Of a stretch of DNA of 7,664 bases, positions 6,101 to 7,664 are shown in pieces; position 1 is the stretch's first letter; every line of letters begins with the position of its first letter. This stretch comes from Bacillota bacterium. GTDB lineage: Bacteria; Bacillota_C; Negativicutes; Sporomusales; Sporomusaceae. The notes under the pieces are model-generated. The model was given only the letters and a program-made list of their open reading frames with translations. It did not search any database and was not told the origin of the DNA. Where the stretch lies: NCBI GenBank assembly GCA_023441125.1, contig JAEZQV010000006.1, positions 1 through 7,664 on the forward strand, read 5' to 3'. The translations under genes were made by a program, and so were the position numbers.

Positions 6101-6129
6101 GATAGGCAAGCCTCACCGGCTTGCCTATC
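6101..6129. repeat. Perfect 12-bp hairpin in the rarA-transporter spacer
   Basis: GATAGGCAAGCC (6101-6112) and GGCTTGCCTATC (6118-6129) are perfect arms around a 5-base loop. No T-run follows on either strand, so it does not look like a terminator. It may be a leader structure for rarA or a small dispersed palindromic repeat. Confidence 0.5.
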
Positions 6130-6184
6130 AGTTAATATTCTGTTCAGGCGGCCAAACTCCTTGGCGTAAGCAAAAATACTTTTT

Positions 6185-6225
6185 AAAAAAGGAACCACTA
6201 TACCTGCATAGGGTATAGTGGTTCC
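6185..6225 (-). terminator. Intrinsic terminator of the acetate transporter gene
   Basis: GGAACCACTATACC (minus strand 6225-6212) pairs perfectly with GGTATAGTGGTTCC (6204-6191) in a 14-bp stem with a 7-base loop. Six T residues follow on the minus strand (6190-6185). It begins 13 bases after the transporter stop and insulates rarA from the upstream unit. Confidence 0.93.
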
Positions 6226-6237
6226 GGGCATTATAAA

Positions 6238-6858
6238 TTAGGCGCGTTTTAGAATTCCAAGTGGTTTACCGATGGGTAAAATAACCCGGCCGGCGAATTT
6301 GTTAAGAAAAATAGCGCCACTGGCGTAGAACCCGAGAATACTGATGCCTAGCTCGGACCAGGCGGCAATTCCGTGGGCCCAGTGGAAACCCCAGGAATCA
6401 AGCGCCAGGCAGATAAGTAAAACGTCAATTAACACCATTATGGCGATAAAGACTTTGTTAGTATCGACCGAAGCGGCTGTGGCAAACATGGAGAAGATAA
6501 AGTAACCAAAAAATGCGAAACCAAGCTGATTCATGTCGGCCTGAGCAGCCAGGGTGGCCCCGAAAACGCCGCCTTTGATCATCCATGACATGGCCACGCT
6601 AAACCAGAAAAGACCGAATGCGCCAAGAACGGTTGCGCCAAAGAGATTGTTGTGTTTGAAATCCCAGTACGAAGCGACAAATTGAGCGGTTGCTCCCAGG
6701 AAAAAGGCCCAAGGGATAATGAATGCGGTGCCCGATGTCCAGCCCAATTTTTGGGATGCGGCGACCAGCGTTACCATGGCCAGGCCAAAGACGCCTAATG
6801 GCGTAGGATCAGCTATGACTTCAGAAATTTTTTGTACTTCACCAGGTTTGTTACTCAT
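6238..6858 (-). CDS. Acetate/succinate transporter, GPR1/FUN34/YaaH (SatP) family
   Basis: This 206-residue integral membrane protein belongs to the AceTr family, whose E. coli member SatP (YaaH) carries acetate and succinate with protons or as a channel. The family signature NPxPLGLxGF appears near the N-terminus as ADPTPLGVFGLAM (16-28). Six hydrophobic segments fit the six-helix fold, at about 20-35, 44-64, 73-94, 111-130, 135-154 and 166-186. GLFWFSVAMSW (82-92) and the FGYFIFSMF segment (117-125) are typical. The ATG at 6856-6858 has AGGGGGA 6-9 bases upstream. It forms a one-gene unit with its own promoter (6889-6917) and terminator (6185-6225). It lies where B. subtilis has yrvM (tcdA), so it is a lineage-specific insertion in a conserved block. 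In an acetate-making or acetate-using anaerobe it would move acetate across the membrane; the direction is not known. Confidence 0.92.
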   Translation of the reverse strand: MSNKPGEVQKISEVIADPTPLGVFGLAMVTLVAASQKLGWTSGTAFIIPWAFFLGATAQFVASYWDFKHNNLFGATVLGAFGLFWFSVAMSWMIKGGVFGATLAAQADMNQLGFAFFGYFIFSMFATAASVDTNKVFIAIMVLIDVLLICLALDSWGFHWAHGIAAWSELGISILGFYASGAIFLNKFAGRVILPIGKPLGILKRA

Positions 6859-6888
6859 GATTTCCCCCTATAAAAAAGATGTAAGACA

Positions 6889-6917
6889 AAGATACCATAA
6901 ACTGAATAAAAGGTCAA
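6889..6917 (-). promoter_or_regulatory. Sigma-A promoter of the acetate transporter gene
   Basis: On the minus strand, TTGACC (6917-6912) and TATCTT (6894-6889) are separated by exactly 17 bases. The predicted start is near 6882, about 24 bases before the ATG, and the leader holds the AGGGGGA ribosome site. Confidence 0.85.
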
Positions 6918-6981
6918 TTATTGTCGAAATATAGTAATGTTTTTTTTATACAACCTGTATAGCCTTCTAAGTAAAATCTTC

Positions 6982-7024
6982 AAAATAAATAGCCATCACT
7001 CATTAAAACCGAGTGATGGCTATT
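6982..7024 (-). terminator. Terminator-like hairpin downstream of the 6S RNA
   Basis: AATAGCCATCACTC (6988-7001) and GAGTGATGGCTATT (7011-7024) form a perfect 14-bp stem with a 9-base loop. On the minus strand the stem is followed by TATTTTG, a short U-rich tail. It ends transcription from the 6S RNA, or read-through from aspS, before the transporter promoter. Confidence 0.8.
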
Positions 7025-7032
7025 ATTGTCTG

Positions 7033-7244
7033 TAAAAATGAAACTGCTCAATCCCCACTATGCCGTACTGCCTGTGTTTTGAACCTGCCCTCGGCAGGTG
7101 GGTGCCCGCCTGATTATTTTATGTGTCCCCGGTTAGACAGGGCATACACGCGATAATCAGAGCTTAGCTCCCTAAGTCAATGTGTTGGCTCAAAACAAAG
7201 ACATTACACGCACACAGCAGGGTTTGAGCGAAGTTCCTTAGTTC
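7033..7244 (-). ncRNA. ssrS: 6S RNA (SsrS/BsrA-like regulator of RNA polymerase)
   Basis: 6S RNA mimics an open promoter and sequesters sigma-A RNA polymerase in slow growth. The folding seen on the minus strand fits. Outer stem: GCTCAA (7229-7224) with TTGAGC (7051-7046), and CCC (7222-7220) with GGGG (7056-7053). It continues as CTGCTGTG (7220-7213) with CACAGGCAG (7076-7068). Next stem: GTTTTGAGCC (7196-7187) with GGTTCAAAAC (7085-7076). Apical stem: CTGATTAT (7160-7153) with ATAATCAG (7117-7110). Between the last two lies a large bubble holding small hairpins, ACCTGCC-GAG-GGCAGGT and GAGC-TAA-GCTC, as in Gram-positive 6S RNAs. The position directly after aspS matches B. subtilis bsrA. The 5' end is predicted from the promoter and the 3' end from the stem followed by ATTTTT, so both ends are approximate (about 212 nt). 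It fills most of the gene-free stretch 6859-7317. Confidence 0.88.
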
Positions 7245-7250
7245 GATTTT

Positions 7251-7279
7251 ATATTATCAAATAAATCAAACAATTGCAA
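7251..7279 (-). promoter_or_regulatory. Sigma-A promoter of the 6S RNA
   Basis: TTGCAA (minus strand 7279-7274) and TAATAT (7256-7251) are separated by 17 bases, in an AT-rich setting 39 bases after the aspS stop. The predicted start is G at about 7244, a few bases before the outer 6S stem begins. Confidence 0.75.
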
Positions 7280-7317
7280 GAGTTTTAACTGCGGAATATT
7301 TTACCATTCGAATAGGT

Positions 7318-7664
7318 TTACTTTTTGGCAACAACTTCGGAACGGATGTAGAGCTCTTTAAGCTGACGGGGACCGACTTCAGAGGGAGCCTGCATCATCA
7401 TGTCAGACGCACTTTGTGTTTTGGGGAAAGCGATCACATCCCTGATAGAGGCGCGCTTAGCCATCAGCATGACTAACCGGTCTAACCCAAAGGCAATACC
7501 GCCATGCGGCGGCGTGCCGTATTCAAAGGCCTCAAGCAGGAAGCCGAATTTTTCCAGAGCCTCTTCCGGGCTGAGGCCGATGGCACTGAAGACTTTTTCC
7601 TGCAGGCTGCGGTTATAGATCCGGATGCTGCCGCCGCCAAGCTCAATACCGTTCAGCACCATAT
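7318..7664 (-). CDS. aspS: Aspartate--tRNA ligase, C-terminal part
   Basis: The 5' part lies beyond the right edge; the last 114 codons and a TAA stop are visible. AspRS is a class II synthetase that charges tRNA-Asp (and, in non-discriminating forms, tRNA-Asn). The fragment contains [20 protein letters not shown] and [17 protein letters not shown]. Class II motif 3 follows as [14 protein letters not shown], with the ATP-binding arginine. The C-terminus has [33 protein letters not shown] typical of bacterial AspRS. The anticodon-binding domain that would tell discriminating from non-discriminating types is outside the window. An independently promoted 6S RNA follows, as in B. subtilis. Confidence 0.97.
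   Translation of the reverse strand, partial: MVLNGIELGGGSIRIYNRSLQEKVFSAIGLSPEEALEKFGFLLEAFEYGTPPHGGIAFGLDRLVMLMAKRASIRDVIAFPKTQSASDMMMQAPSEVGPRQLKELYIRSEVVAKK

Noticed and set aside
6061..6103. A 12-codon leader peptide frame (MRRPPCRYFYRL) ahead of rarA
   Set aside because: It has no ribosome site and no run of regulatory codons; it overlaps a hairpin and is likely chance.
7033..7244. A riboswitch or T-box leader instead of 6S RNA
   Set aside because: It has its own promoter and is followed by a terminator and a further promoter before the next gene, its ends pair with each other, and no T-box or riboswitch core sequence was recognised; its position after aspS fits 6S.
1..7664. CRISPR arrays, insertion sequences, phage or defence genes
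   Set aside because: No spaced direct repeats, transposase-like frames or nuclease/effector domains were seen; all substantial open frames belong to known or small conserved-type genes.

Overview
The window looks like chromosomal housekeeping DNA from a low-to-middle-GC, Gram-positive-type (Firmicutes) anaerobe. The gene order aspS – 6S RNA – (acetate transporter) – rarA – Rrf2 regulator – cysteine desulfurase – IscU – mnmA is a variant of the Bacillus subtilis block aspS–bsrA–yrvM–rarA–cymR–yrvO–mnmA. A complete scaffold gene (iscU), an IscR-like three-cysteine regulator and the PRC-barrel/AI-2E genes downstream suggest a Clostridia or Negativicutes (Sporomusa-like) lineage. The lineage is inferred from gene order and protein character only; no database was searched.

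Every gene lies on the minus strand, so transcription runs from high to low coordinates. From the right edge: the last 114 codons of aspS (7318-7664). Next comes an independently promoted 6S RNA (about 7033-7244) with a near-complete 6S fold and a terminator-like hairpin behind it. A single-gene acetate/succinate transporter unit with its own sigma-A promoter and intrinsic terminator follows (6185-6917). Then comes a 235-base spacer with several perfect hairpins, and rarA (4674-6002).

From a very good sigma-A promoter (TTGACA-17-TATATT, 4497-4525) starts the central operon: iscR-like regulator (4007-4441), iscS/nifS (2794-4005), iscU/nifU (2398-2769) and mnmA (1296-2390). The gaps are 1, 24 and 7 bases. 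IscS takes sulfur from cysteine. It passes sulfur to IscU for Fe-S cluster assembly and, directly or by relay, to MnmA for 2-thiolation of tRNA wobble uridines. The Rrf2 regulator has cysteines suited to sense cluster supply. About 90 bases on lie three small, tightly packed genes: a tandem PRC-barrel protein (695-1207), a 65-residue zinc-ribbon protein (486-683) and a YtxH-like membrane protein (284-484). They end at an intrinsic terminator (241-271). The left edge holds the first 71 codons of an AI-2E/PerM-family membrane protein.

I see no CRISPR array, insertion sequence, phage gene, tRNA or evident novel defence system. The points most worth checking are the Cys/His-rich tail of the desulfurase, the uncharacterised PRC-barrel/zinc-ribbon/YtxH trio, the structured spacers on either side of rarA, and the terminator placed almost on top of the AI-2E gene's start.
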